Origin: Chalara sp. BL73
Lineage: Eukaryota > Ascomycota > Leotiomycetes > Helotiales
Direction: 5' to 3'
NCBI GenBank assembly: GCA_918026815.1
Contig: CAKJVC010000143.1
Location: 62,001 to 126,000, forward strand
DNA: 64,000 bases
The translations under genes were made by a program, and so were the position numbers. Each line of letters begins with the position of its first letter. The first letter of the stretch is position 1. Positions 35,335 through 47,672 of the stretch are shown one piece after another. Under the pieces are notes generated by a model. That model saw nothing but the letters and a program-made list of their open reading frames with translations. It was not told where the DNA came from and ran no database searches.

Positions 35335-36999
35335 TCACTCCATCACGCTTTCTTCCTTGTTTTGTTTCTGTTCCAGTGAAGAATTCGTCCGATTGACTCT
35401 CCGCCTGGCATCTAAATACATCATGAACTGGCTATACGTCTGTGGGATGATTTTGATATCTTTTGGAACCTCGAAAGTGTAGTCTAGAGTTATCAGTGTT
35501 AGTCGCTAACATGCAAAGATTCGTAATGAAAACAACATAAAAAAAGTAGTTGCCAGATGGAATATAATGATTGATCACGCCTCTGCAAGCTAACTCTGCT
35601 GAGGAATGCCGTGTTCTAGAGATATACATACTAAATTGGCCGGTGGGTTTCGTCTCTCCATGCTCGATGTTTCGAACTTTAGAGTCCACTCTAACTTGGA
35701 TCCTGGTGCTTCCTTCCGGGCTCGCCTTCTTATCACCGCTTAAAACCAGTGGAGAATCAGTATAGGCGACAGTAGCAGTCAAGTACAACACGCTTCCAAC
35801 AGGCACTGGATTTTCAAATGTCGAGGGATCCAAGGCAATGAACGAGGGACGAGAATGGGATATGGCAGAGGCACAGGTGAAAGCTAGCTCGAAGGTAGAC
35901 TTAAGTAGAAAGCCACCAAATATCATGAAATTGTGTCGATTGCGGTATTGAGGCTGCATAATCTGCACAGTTTGAATCTGTGTAGACTCCATCCAGAGGG
36001 CATTGTCAGGCTTGCGAGTAGCCGTATTAGGATCTAACGATTGTCAGTTTGTGATTGTCTGAACTTATCGAGGTATATACCATGATAATCTAGCTGCTGT
36101 AGCCAGAGGGCATGTATCAAGTCAGACTCCTCGTCATTAGGTGTTTGTTTTCGAAGAGCGCGTTGCGATTCTGCTTTCTTGAGATTATAGTTCTCCTCCC
36201 CTATCTGGAAGAGGCGCTTCTCTTCTGGAGTTTCAGTCGTCAAGGGACTAATCTTCAAGGGCTTTTTGGTGGCCGGATCTAACGAAACCTTTCCAGGATC
36301 AACATTAGAGCTTAATATTGCTATGTGGCATGATTCCTTACCATCGTGAAAGCGCAGGTCATTAAAATATCGCTCTCCTTGACCTGTTCTCCTTCTTTAG
36401 GCGCCGTAGCGACTTGAAGCGAGATCTCCATACTACTCCTCCCAGTTGCAAATGTGACTTGGCCACTCAATTCCAAGTCACAGATCTCGCTCAATGGGCG
36501 AGCTATGGTGATTCTATCTACAGCTGCCGTCACCGTCATCACGGAATCGCCTGTATGTTTATATGCAACAACCCCAGCAAGAGCATCAAGGTCCATGAAT
36601 ATGGTGCCGAGACGAATATGCCCGGAGGAATTGATATATGAATCTAAGAGCCATGGATCTCTTGCTAAAGGCAAAATCTGCTTCAATATCAATACTCTTG
36701 CCATCTTGAAGTAGCATCATGTGACATACCACTTTATGAAAGCTATCCGACATGCACTTCGGAGAGAGATCTCGCTCGACCTTGTCTGTAGACACTGGTT
36801 TCGCGAGTTTATTCTCTTGCTGCTTCCGGAACGCGTCGATGAAGGGAGTCCTCGTGCGCATTGCTGTCAGCTCCTGGTAAACACCGTCAGTTCCACGCCG
36901 GCACGCCGAGGAGAAGTATCTCGCCCCAACATGGCTACGAGGTGCAGATTTAACGGCGGCTGAGAGCAGCCGGGAAGAATATCTGGATGCGCTCGCCAT
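35335..36999 (-). CDS. Mitochondrial acyl-CoA thioesterase (ACOT9 type)
   Basis: Hydrolyses acyl-CoA to free acid and CoA, probably in the mitochondrial matrix. Five exons (36999-36730, 36680-36342, 36288-36081, 36033-35632, 35483-35335) join in phase to 455 aa. Introns are 47-148 nt. The N-terminus MASASRYSSRLLSAAVKSAP is Arg/Ser/Ala-rich without acids, a good matrix-targeting peptide. Two hot-dog domains follow. The first holds ILPLARDPWLLDSYINSSG then IRLGTIFMDLDALAGVVAY, with the typical Asp-Leu-Asp. The second holds QPQYRNRHNFMIFGGFLLKS. The tail includes a DIKIIPQTYSQFMMYLDARR segment. The first intron uses a GAAG acceptor (36681), chosen because it gives the conserved VQILPL junction. 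Confidence 0.9.
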
Positions 37000-38645
37000 T
37001 GTTTACGTCCCAACAGTATGGGAATGGGAAGAAGCAAGAAACGAGGTTATCGGGAACATCCGCTAAGATTATTTGGACCCGTTTTGAGGGGTCAAGCACA
37101 AGTTAGACTTGTATGGTTGAATTTCAGGCTCAAAATATATTATGTATTTGATTACTCAAACATGTTTCCAGTACGTATAGCGGCATGTTTATGTCTTGTA
37201 AAGTCTCGACGTAATTCTAACAATAGCGCTAGCAGGAGGATGATTGTTGTACACTTGAGAAAATAGCTTTCAGTCGTGATAGTACTTACACAACCTCAAC
37301 CACTCTAGTAGAGCCATCCACGTTGCCTCACATTCATCTCTAACCTGTCGTACCTATTTATCCACGATTCTTTCAGTGATGAGAAGAAAAGCACTGACAT
37401 GGGTGGCGTCACGTGGTGTGCACACATGCTTGAGGATTCACAATCAATATTTCATGCCCCAAAGAGCGGCCTTTTTTTTTTCTTTTTTTTTTTTTGAGAA
37501 CAAACGTGGCAATGGCTAAAACATGAATCATCGATATTCTGATCGAGATACAGCAATCTTCGGATGTTCGGAAGGTGCGTTGCATTGAAGGAAAATTCTC
37601 CGTTGTTTCTGGTCCTGACACAACCGAAGCTTCATATCTCATTCACCAGCAAGAGCCCAATGCGAGATGATGAAATATTCATCGTGCAACCGCTAAAAGA
37701 TGAAGATCAGTAGGAACACAGTGCGCTTAGCTCATCCTATTGAGGGTACGGCGGCTGGAATTATACAAACTTCAACGGGGCTGGCTTGGGATGAAAATTC
37801 AGACGCCGAGACCATATTTGAATGGGTATGTGCCACATGAAGCTGATTTTTCATCCTTTCGGAAAGGATTTGAGATTATTCCTTCAACACGTCGGAGGTG
37901 GCCCAGAGGTACCATCTTTCATAGGGTAGCAATGGTCCATCGTAGTATGTTCCGCGTCTCCTTCAACACCTTGGGTCCTCTGCCAGATTTGATACGAGGC
38001 TCAGGGAAATTTGTTGGAGGGGCTGTGCAAGAGGCTTAGAGCTCACCCCAGACATCTCGTGTTTCCACATAATAATTGCCAATTTATGCTTAGAGAAGCT
38101 AGAGGCCAAAAAAATGATATGAACAACAATCTGGGCAGTTTTGGGGATCTACTACTGTAGGCGGAGGGCTGTTTCTAAAGGTTTAGGGCTTGGTCTGGAG
38201 GTTCAGCTCAGTAGGAAGTGTGGTTGACCTTTCACAGGTGGTCTCACAAGCAGGAAGACGCTCCTTGCTTGTACAGTAGCTGAAGGGTGCGCAGAGCCTG
38301 GCGGATTGGAAATAGATATTAAACATCGGGCGTATTCTATGGATTATATTTGTGATACGACGCCCAGTCAGCTAGAAAAGAATGAGTCTACCAGAATGAG
38401 ATGACGAGCGAGCCTAGAAAAGACGCAAAGACATACGCGTTCCTGGGGGGAGGAAAAGACTCTGAATCGTTCGAATAATGGCTGAATGGGATTTTAGTAC
38501 GGCAGACCGGTAATATGCCCAGTATCTAATTTTAAAATTAAACCAGCATCCAATTGTAAGTTGTCTTGAATGGTTTGACCCACTTTTGGCCAAGATGCAT
38601 TCATCTGAATGACTTTGCCTTGTAGTGTGCCGTATCCGTATATTT
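37000..38645. other. Intergenic, nothing recognised
   Basis: Contains the thioesterase promoter, a long interrupted T tract (about 37471-37495) and short unsupported frames. No gene is assigned. Confidence 0.4.
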
Positions 38646-38678
38646 GGGGGGGGGCCGGGGTGGCCGGGGGGGAGGAGG
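38646..38678 (+). other. Potential G-quadruplex tract
   Basis: Plus strand carries G9, CC, G4, T, GG, CC, G7, A, GG, A, GG within 33 nt. Two of the runs exceed four guanines and the spacers are 1-6 nt. This is a strong G4-forming pattern, about 0.8 kb upstream of the FLC-like gene. Confidence 0.6.
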
Positions 38679-38724
38679 AACCTGCATTCTTCGTCATCAT
38701 ACCTGAAGAGGTACGGGACTCAGG

Positions 38725-38749
38725 CTACTACTACTACTACTACTACTAC
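38725..38749 (+). repeat. CTA trinucleotide microsatellite
   Basis: Eight perfect CTA units plus C. It lies between the G-rich tract and a C-rich stretch (about 38807-38876). Confidence 0.95.
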
Positions 38750-39470
38750 CACTACAAGTAACTGTACTCCATTAGGGACTTCCTCCACACTAAATACGCT
38801 ACCTTCACCCCCCCACCCCCCTTCCTACACAACCCTAATACCAAAACAACCCTCCATTAACCCCCCTACCCCCTGCCCTTCTATACCCTACCATACCATA
38901 CACACACCCATCTCCACTGTTATCCCGCCTCCTGAAAGGCGCAAAGCGTAAGATCTTACCAAACCGCCTTCATCCTCCCTTTTCATTCATTCCCATCCAC
39001 CATCACCTCCCCCATCATCATCACCATCACCATCAACTAATTTAATCTACCTCCGATTTGGCGTCGCTGTCGGCATTCTCTCGTTATCGACTACGACAGA
39101 CAGTCCCTCTCGTTTTGTGAGCCGGATATCTCACCCTGTACTGTCGTTCCTGTCAATCTAGCACACCCCTTTGTTCCGACTCTTACCTCATTCACCTGCC
39201 TACTTATTCACCCTGCCAACTTTTGCCAGCTCCCAAGCAACGGTGGCTGACTTCGAGCAAAACAACCACCACAGCCTCTGAACAACAACTTTCAACTTTA
39301 CTCGCATCACTTTTCGCATATTGGTCGTGCTGCAAACCTCCCGATTACAATCAAATATATTTGAGGGGGGAAACAGGTTGACGCTTTCGGACACTTACGA
39401 CTCGCGTGCCTCTCGCGGTCCTGCGAAGAGACAATCCTACGCTTCGGCGGTCCCCGTCACAATCGCCATC
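38750..39470 (+). promoter_or_regulatory. Upstream and leader region of the FLC-like gene
   Basis: About 720 nt, strongly pyrimidine-rich, with C runs (38807-38876), a CATCAT/CACCAT stretch (39000-39035) and many CT-rich blocks. Pyrimidine-rich leaders are common just upstream of highly expressed fungal genes. The transcription start is not assigned. Confidence 0.4.
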
Positions 39471-41863
39471 ATGAGATCCTCAATATCTTCGTCATTTGTC
39501 TTATTGACAACCATCCTTTCTCTTCTTTCCAGCGTATCCGCCGTCCGTTTAATTGAGACGAAATCCCTCAATACTTGCCAAGACAACTCCAGTTTCACGG
39601 CAAGCTTGTTCAATGTTGTCTTCTTCCCAGATAACGCAACCCTCCAATTCGATGTTGTTGGTGTCTCTTCCGTTCAAGGCAATGTTACATTTAGTTACGA
39701 AGTCTCGGCCTATGGCTTTACCTTCATCAGAGACCAAGTTGACCCATGTACCGTGGAGGACATGGATGGATTGTGCCCCATGGCTACTGGGCAAATCGAT
39801 CTTCTATCCAACTTTCAATTTTCCAAGGACACCATCAAGCAGATTCCTGGGATTGCCTATGGCGTTCCTGATCTGGATGCTACTGTTCGGGTCCATATCA
39901 ATGCAACGGATAACCCCCTGGTCAGTGTCGCGTGTGTCGAAGCACAACTCTCCAACGGGAAAACGGTGGACCAGAAAGGCGTTGGATGGACTACCGCGAT
40001 TATTGCTGGTTTAGCTCTTGTTGCTTCGGCCGTGACATCTGGACTAGGACACTCAAATACCGCGGCACACGTCGCTGCAAATGCGTTATCTCTCTTTGGA
40101 TATTTCCAGGCCCAGGCGATGGTTGGGCTCACGGCTGTACAACTCCCTCCTATCGTGAAGTCCTGGACACAGAACTTTGACTGGAGTATGGGTATCATTG
40201 AGGTTGATTTCATGCAAGATATCGCTACATGGTACCAGAAATCTACGGGAGGCACACCAGCCACACTTCTCAACACTCTCACTACTACCTCTGTTCAGGT
40301 ATTGAAGAGATCTACGGAATTCTCCCAGCTCGGCAAGCGAACGGCGCGAGCCACTGCTCATCTGCTCACGCGTGCCCATGATTCGTTGACAAAGCGAAGC
40401 AACAACGATGCTACTACCACTACAGGAGTGTACACCGTCAGTGGTATCAAAAGAGTCGCATTTCGAAATAATATCGAGTCTACGAATCTGTTCCTTACTG
40501 GGTTAATCTTCTTCTGTATCTTTATCGTCTTCACCATTCTTTTCGTGGCTATGTTTAAAGGATTCTGCGAGCTAGCAGTCCGCATGCGCTGGATGAAGAG
40601 CGACAAATTCCAGGACTTCCGTAATGGCTGGTTGACCGTTCTCAAAGGGATTATGTATCGTATGGTTCTAATTGGATACCCCCAGATGACCGTCCTTTGC
40701 CTATGGGAGTTCACCCAGAATGATTCTCCAGCCGAGATCGTCCTTGCCATTTTCTTCTTCTTTGGTATGTCCGGAACACTCGCATGGGCTTCAATGAAGG
40801 TCATCCGGATCGCGAAACGTTCAGTCGACATGCACAGGAATCCGGCTTACATTCTCTACTCGGATCCAGCCGCGCTTAACAAATGGGGATTTCTCTATGT
40901 CCAATTCCGTGCTACCGCCTATTACTTCATTCTACCAGTTTTGGTGTATACCGTCATCAAGGGAATGTTCATTGCATTTGGACAGAAAGCCGGTACCGTT
41001 CAGGCAATAGCACTGGTACTTATCGAAGCAATTGCCTTGATTGCAGCAAGCGTCCTTCGACCTTGGATGGATAAGAGCACAAACACCTTCAACATCTCCA
41101 TCTGCGCAGTCAACTTTCTCAATGCAATCTTCCTCCTGGTTTTCACTAAGGTCTTTAACCAACCGGGTCTGGTAACTGGTGTGATGGGTGTCGTATTCTT
41201 CATTCTGAATGCCGCTTTCTCACTAGTGCTTCTCATTCTAGTATTGATTGCTACCATCTACGCTTTCGTGCGCAAAAATCCCGACACTAGATACCAGCCA
41301 GTTGCGGATGACCGTGCATCTTTCATCAAGTCTCAAACAGCCTTGAACACTGAATTGGATGCATTGGGTGCCACCGCACGAGGCGATAAAGCAGGATACA
41401 AGCATAACCTAGACCTTGAGGATGACAGAGCCTCATGGTCATCAGATTCTTTGAGACACCCAGCAAATATGCCATTGCCACCTTCAACTGCCAACTCTTC
41501 AAATTATAGACCAGGACAGGAACCTCCTCACTCACCTATTGATCCTTCCGTTCCACTGTTTCCAGCAGGCCGCGGGCCCCAACAGAACTTCGCTCCCTCA
41601 AATCGAGAGATGTATCAAAGTCGTCCAGAGAGCCGGCCTAACAGCGACTTGCCATTGATGACAAGATCTAATGCCTCACCTACACCATATGGCAGAGTAG
41701 AGTCTTCCGCATCCAACACGTCTTTTAGCAGACAGCAAAATAACGCTAGTCCAGCACCTAGAAATCAGAATAATACTAGGTGAGATGCCTCCTTTCCTAC
41801 ATTCTGAATTATAACTGACATTGTAGTAGTCCTTGGCAACGTGGAGCCGGTTATGACCATTAA
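39471..41863 (+). CDS. FLC/TRP-like polytopic membrane protein
   Basis: Two exons, 39471-41779 and 41827-41863, give 781 aa. The start MRSSISSSFVLLTTIL opens a clear signal peptide (cleaved around SSVSA|VRLIE). Upstream in-frame residues lack an ATG. Residues about 24-165 form an ML-like luminal domain with N-glycosylation sites (NSSF, NATL, NVTF) and paired cysteines. From about 170 to 650 are eight to nine membrane segments, for example IIAGLALVASAVTSGLG and LFLTGLIFFCIFIVFTILFV. A Ser/Pro-rich cytosolic tail follows. The 47-nt intron near the end replaces a stop with SSPWQRGAGYDH, the family's usual ending. Fungal members (Flc1-3, TRP PF06011) act in ER/vacuole calcium and FAD handling and cell-wall integrity; the precise role here is inferred. 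Confidence 0.9.
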
Positions 41864-42733
41864 TGAAGAATTGCATTAGGCGTTACGCAATCTAAAAGAT
41901 TACGGCATAGGGGACAGGTGTTATCTGTTTATATTGCATTTACAAACGTCGGCTCCAATTTTGCAGCTGGTCGTGCATGGGAAGACGGCTACTATGATGA
42001 GCCGTTTAAGTTTGACGGATCCTGTACAAAGGAAGGAACACCGAGGTCGATTTGCTTAGCCATATGGCTGAGTTTAATGGAGACCAGGCACATACGCTTA
42101 TTAGTTTCAAATACCAGACATATATTTTTTCGTTGCGTTACGGGCATGGGTTGGGTCTGAGGGTTCACTCAAGACTTTGGTTTAGCAAGAGATGTATAGA
42201 AGCGAGTCCGTTGCTGAGGGTGCGGGCATGTGCACTCCGGCCATGTAGTATAATCAATAAAGATCTTGAACAGAGATATGAATCATCTCTCCTATACAGA
42301 GTGAATATCACATGAAAAGTAGTGCAAACTGATCATATCTGTACGGTGCAGATATTATGGTTTCTACGCCCCCAGAGCCTCATCCGATGCGGCTGTGGCC
42401 CCGTATAAGCGAGCTTCGTCACTGTGCAGAAGCAGATCCCTGTCATCTACCAGAAATTATTCGCCTTCAAATTCTGAAAACATTGGGTTTGTGCAAGATA
42501 AAAGCATATGTGGCATAAACCAGGCAAATGGTGCATTCATAGCTGGTAAACAGATTCTAAGCATCAAGAGGGTTTTTAGCAAGCATTAACCCGCTCGGCT
42601 CTAGAACATCATCCGATCGAACCAGAAGAGGATCAAGGAAGCATACGGAACCATCACCGACCCAAAGCTCTGCTGAGCTGCTCGACCACATTATACAACA
42701 GCCTCCTTACATCCAGACTCCCAGCTATACAGT
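41864..42733. other. Intergenic, nothing recognised
   Basis: 3' UTR of the FLC-like gene and leader of the next gene. No supported feature. Confidence 0.4.
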
Positions 42734-43772
42734 ATGATACGCGGTGCGCAAGCCGTCAGAGTTCGCGGTTTCCCGCAGTTAGCAAACCTCGCACGAACAA
42801 CGCTGCGCTCCCGGCCAGTACTCCCTACCACTCGCGCATTCTCCCACTTCACGCCCAACGTCCCCTTACCAAAACCCCAACCCAAGTCTACGAACTTCGT
42901 GCTCGCCTCCGAACGCTTCCAGCCCACGCTTCTTTCTAGACTGCGCACATCGCGACTCTTCCATAATTCCCGGCCGCGCCGCGCAGACAACCCCTCCCCA
43001 AATGCAGGCGTGGGAAAGGCCGAACCAGAACCCCTTACCATGGGCGCAAGGATGAAGAAGCTGGGTCGCGAATACGGATGGGCCGGCGCAGGCGTATATT
43101 TCGCTCTTGTCGTCCTGGACTTCCCTTTCTGCTACTTGGCTGTACAATTATTGGGCACGGATCGGATCGGTAGGCTCTCCATATTGTATTGAATTTGGTG
43201 AGGAGAAGGGCTAATTTATGTTTAAGGAGAATGGGAAGAAAAGATCATCTCTAGGATTAAAAGCGCGGTTCCAGATGCAGTGAAGCAGCAGTGGAGCGAT
43301 TGGAGGAAAGCGATGCGGAAGGCGGAGATGGATCTCACGGGCGATGACCATGTTAGCGATGGTGTTGAAATGGCCAGTTGGGGAATAGGAGAGGCCGAGA
43401 AGAACAATAAGAGCGAAGCTAGTAGGTGTTCTTCCTATATCATCACAGCCACGCAAGCTTTGGTCCTGCTAGGTCCAGATAGCTTAGTCAATGTTTTCAC
43501 AACCACATTGTCTCACAAGCATGGGCATGGGGTTGCTCTGATTATACGATCTATTATGGTAATGACTACTAACATTCAATTCAGGTCTGGCCACCCAACT
43601 AGCATTCGCCTACGCAATCCACAAATCCTTCATGCCTATCAGAATACCCGTAGCCGTCGCCATAACACCTAGAGTGGTAAAAATCCTAAGGAGTTGGGGC
43701 TGGGACATCGGAAAGCGGACGACGAAGGAGGCGAAGGCTCTTAAACGGGCTGCGAGTTCGAGTACAAAATGA
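42734..43772 (+). CDS. DUF1279 mitochondrial membrane protein (Nat2/FAM210-like)
   Basis: Three exons (42734-43169, 43227-43421, 43585-43772) with introns of 57 and 163 nt give 272 aa. The first about 100 residues are Arg/Ser/Pro-rich with few acids (MIRGAQAVRVRGFPQLANLA), a mitochondrial presequence. The DUF1279 core starts at MKKLGREYGWAGAGVYFALV and continues with VLDFPFCYLAVQLLGTDRIG, one membrane segment. After a charged linker, a second conserved part LATQLAFAYAIHKSFMPIRI and PVAVAITPRVVKILRSWGWD closes the domain. Family members sit in the inner mitochondrial membrane; yeast Nat2 and animal FAM210A are linked to mitochondrial translation and maintenance. Molecular function is unknown. 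Confidence 0.88.
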
Positions 43773-43859
43773 GGAGGAAGTGAAGTGTAATTTTAATGTA
43801 ATAAAACACCCATTGTATTTGTACAGAGACAATCTCAATTGTGGTAAAGCTGCGAGGAA

Positions 43860-44737
43860 TTATGGCGCTGGTGTCGGTATGGATATGAACTTAGGAGGGA
43901 TAGTGACTATGGTAGAATCTCCAGTGTCATTGATGTTGTAGCTCAAGTTGAGCTTAGTTTCTGGGACTCTTGTGAAGATTGCAGGTGTGGTTCTGGTAGT
44001 CCGGGTCCTACACCGATGGTGCTTCCATTTCAGGCATGTTGTACCTCCCTGTGTCAAGTTCGTCAGTGCGGTTGTGTTAGCAGTATAATTCCAGCTCGGA
44101 TGAAATGTCGGTATCGCCGCGTGATTTGAGGTGTTACAAGTAATGCTCAGCGTGGAACTCGGTTTCTCGTCAAGTGGTGGCAACTACGTCCATTAGCCCC
44201 CTATAATTACTTTCTCGGGACGGATCCACAAATGCTTGCAGTATGAGAGTGACTGGGAGGTTGAAAGGTCCTCGGCCCTTCATAGCCTCTAGTCTTATTA
44301 CCGGTTAACCTCATCTTCCGCTCCTTCTTCGTCTCGTAAGGAATCGGCCAGCACCAGACCGCCCATGGCGTCGTTCGCTGACTTGCTGGATAGCCCAGCC
44401 CATCCCAGGACCGTGTGTCGTTGGAAATTTCTCTTGCGTAGTAGTTTGCGTACCTGTAGCGACGGAACTCGATATCGATCCAGCTCTGTGAACATCAGCT
44501 CTCTGTCTCGCTTGTACCTCATAATTGGAAAAGTCATGAGGAAAGGCAGCTTACGGGTCTACAAAGACCGTCCTTGCAGCAGTGACTACGCAGGATGGCA
44601 TTGGTATACGGACACTCGGTGTAGAGTGTGGGCAGGCTGCCGTTGCTGTTGGTGTAGTGCCATGTTATATTCCGTGCGGAGCAGGCATCGGTCCAGTGGT
44701 AGGAATTGTAGTTGTATGTTGTAAGATAGTTGCCCAT
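43860..44737 (-). CDS. Possible secreted Asn/Cys-rich glycoprotein, exon structure unresolved
   Basis: Two frames on the minus strand look coding and are probably exons of one gene. At 44737-44555 a segment MGNYLTTYNYNSYHWTDACS...CCKDGLCRP has five or six cysteines. At 44183-43860 a segment holds many N-glycosylation sequons (NTS, NYT, NTT, NLT, NLS, NDT) and ends PKFISIPTPAP. A middle piece near 44498-44440 (SWIDIEFRRYR) or 44400-44300 (NDAMGGLVLADSLRDEEG) may link them, but I could not fix donors and acceptors in one consistent phase. No signal peptide is found, so a 5' exon may be missing. I do not recognise the family. Confidence 0.3.
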
Positions 44738-45458
44738 GACAAAAATATGGAGGTCGTGTCAACAAAGCTAGAGGTCTACTATTTGTTAGTTAATGGGTAT
44801 ATTTATTTTGCTAGACAAGATTTTAGAAAGGTAGTGATGCGCTGCCCGCTTGTTCTTTCTTCCTTTGGCTTCCTACCCATAAAATGTAATTGCATTATAA
44901 TTTACATGCACCCTAATTACATCTGAATTCTCGCTCTATGCTGGTGGTTAGTGTTATTGTTGATGATTGGTGTAGAGAGTCTAGTATAGCTTTTACCTTT
45001 GCGTTTAAAAGGCGAAAAACTACATGAACCATCGTCAGCAGCTTCTAGCTGAATTATTTCAGTACGTATAAAGTGCCATGGCCTAGGATGATGGACCTAT
45101 GGCATTGCTTCCTGTACAAAAGAAGTAAACGGACATGGAGCACCACTTTGGCAAGGATGGACTAGTTCCAGCTGAGCTTTGAGGGAGAGAGAGAGGCAAG
45201 GTCCCTACTATTAAGCGATGCACTGAGGCTGCTTAGCTTTCATCAAAATCATCAACAGCAAACTATTAAAGCAGCTTCTCAAGGGAAGTTCTTTCTAGTG
45301 CTAGATTTGTTCTGCGGTCTTGTTTCATAGGATAATCTGTCTTTAGATGGGATACTGATGTACTACACGCTAGATATCGTTCCCTTCAAGATTGAACTGC
45401 ACCTCCATTCGGCTACAAGCTCTCCCCTAACATCTTCGGGACTTAGAAGTCTAGGTAT
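44738..45458. other. Intergenic, nothing recognised
   Basis: AT-rich spacer. Possible branch-acceptor sequence (CTAAC...TAG on minus near 44775-44790) hints that the preceding gene could start further upstream. Confidence 0.35.
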
Positions 45459-46247
45459 TCAGCACTTCCGCCATGCCAAAGCTACAGTTGCACCAAATCT
45501 TCCATCGATAGAGTCCGCAGCAATACTTCCTAGAGAAGTCTCTGAGGAACCCTCGACAGCCACCTCAGCTACAATATTTAAGTCAGATGTACCTCCACAC
45601 GCAGACCAAACGGCAGTGTCGAGAGATACGGAGTCAGAACGGGCGTAACTTGAGTCGACTGGGCCCGCGAAAGTCGATTGCTTCGTGATTGATGGACCTG
45701 AGTGGGTGTTAAATGGACAATACTATTCATTTATTTTTGGTAAGAAGGAATCAACTACCTCCAGCAAGAGAATAGGTATTGGTTTGTGTTGCGGTGACAC
45801 CTGCATCAAGCCCAACGTAGCCTCTAGTGCCCACATCCACAACGGTATACTGGACACCATCCGGAAGTTGCAAGGAAAGATTAAGCTGGCAGCTCTTCGT
45901 CTTTTCTGTTGCAGGTTCACCATTTCCAGCTATTGGAATATCAGTACCAACTGCATGATACACTTATATCCCTTACTTTGTGCTACAAGATACGCGAAGA
46001 CAAAAGTGAAGCTTTATGCTGTGAGCTCTGGCTGCCTGCTGTAATGGATAAGTACGTACGAATCGCCTAGAGTGTACTCCCCAACTGTGCCCAACGGACA
46101 TCCATCTCCGGTATAAGATACAGAGTTGACTACTAATTGCGCCACCGAGGAAGCGATGGCACTGCGCTTAGCGTTGGCATCAAGAGGTCCAGCAATGCTG
46201 ATTGCATTGAGGTAGACGAGCGATATTGTGAGGAAGTAAGCTTTCAT
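45459..46247 (-). CDS. DUF4360 secreted protein
   Basis: Signal peptide MKAYFLTISLVYLNAISIA, then a propeptide-like PLDANAKR and the DUF4360 body: VSYTGDGCPLGTV, KSCQLNLSLQLPDGVQYTVV, TRGYVGLDAGVTATQTNTYS, and the end with AVWSACGG...DSIDGRFGATVALAWRKC. Four cysteines match the family pattern. Exons 46247-46060, 46011-45977, 45950-45759 and 45697-45459 give 217 aa in frame. The second intron would be only 26 nt (45951-45976), far shorter than any other here; without it the frame breaks. Either it is an ultra-short intron or a disabling insertion. Role unknown; members are extracellular fungal proteins. Confidence 0.8.
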
Positions 46248-46340
46248 GTTGATGACAATGAATCAAAGTCTTCAACTACGAAGATTTAGAGACCGGAAAG
46301 AATGGGCATTCCAGATAAACAGCATGTAGCCTTTGCTTTT

Positions 46341-46350
46341 TTATATATAG
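46341..46350 (-). promoter_or_regulatory. TATA-like element of the DUF4360 gene
   Basis: Minus strand reads CTATATATAA, about 94 nt upstream of the start codon. The position and sequence suit a TATA box of a secreted-protein gene. Not tested. Confidence 0.45.
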
Positions 46351-47672
46351 TTTTTCAGGTGGCTTCATGCATTTGTCAACAGACGATGCGACTCCAGATA
46401 CAACCGGAGGTTATGGCAATGAGTTAGTTTTATCACCTACGAGACGCAGCTGATCCGTGGCGACGTTTCTAATTGTGGCCCAATCTGTCAAAATTATGGA
46501 ACAGATGGAGGAAGCTTCCGGATCACCCGCTTTTCTGCGGAATATATGGTTGCACAGGGTCCGAGCTGCACAGTTACCAGCTCCATCGAATGGTTGCTTA
46601 AAAGAGTTGCGCGGAGGCTATGTGGTGAACAGGAGCATTACCACGCGTCGAAAAGCAGGCGATACAAAGCGGAGGAGGAGCGAAAGCATGCCTTCTCAAG
46701 CATTCTGTAAGTGAAAGCAGTAATGCGGTGAATATGCTTGATATATGGCTAAAAGCCGGAAGAATCCTCAATGTATATTGTTGGCCGCATAAACCATTTT
46801 TAGAATTCCAGCCTTTGATCGAATACAAATCCGGTTTCTATTTATCCATATCAATAAATTCGGGTCTCGTTTGGATCTGATAGCATGACTTGCTTCGAGA
46901 AAGACATTGACTGGCTCCATTGCTGAGCTTGCCTGTCTCCTTTATTTCCCCACTTTCCGATCGCTTGGATCACGTGAAATAACAGCCAGGGGTGCGTCTT
47001 TCTGTGCTTCATAATTGCGGTGGGAGACTTAACAGTCATATCTGTTCTTCTTGTTGATCTTCGGTATTTATATTCGCGTGACTTCTCTCAATTCTTCTCC
47101 GTCTCAGGCAGTCATCATGCCTTTTTTTTCCCCATCGGCACGTATTTGACGAATCTGGACATTTGGTTGTGGGGTTTTATCAAGACCAATTTCCCAAAAC
47201 CCTGGCATCCCAATGCACTGGAGTCGAGATTGGTGACGGGTAAGCGCTTTGGCCGCTCCGGGACACTTGCACTTCTGCACACCGGTGTCTTTACGGCAAC
47301 CCCTTTAAACCACCTCACCTCAGGTACCGTTTTGGAGCGCCAGCGGTCTAACAATAATAATTGCTTCATTTTTGCTCGCCTTCTCACACACACACACACA
47401 CACACTCCTTACCTCTGGACGTGTCAAAAGCTCTGTCATGATCCGATAAAACTTTCATTCTCAGCTAATTAACCTTCTCTTCTTCTACAAAACTTGACAG
47501 CGCTACTTCATCCCCAGGCGCCTTTAGTCAAACCTTCCTCAACTGCCGACTGGGCAGAAAAAAACAAGGTCCAGGAACCATACATCACCAATATTCAAGC
47601 AAATTTTGAGGCCGAGGGATACTGAGGATATGAGAATATAAGGATAGTCCAGGTAGAATATTGTGCGGCGCG
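46351..47672. other. Upstream region of ERF2
   Basis: About 1.3 kb without a supported gene. The last 600 nt are CT-rich and contain the CA repeat; they probably form the ERF2 promoter and long leader. Confidence 0.4.
47385..47405 (+). repeat. CA dinucleotide microsatellite
   Basis: Ten CA units plus C, 270 nt upstream of the ERF2 start. Confidence 0.95.
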
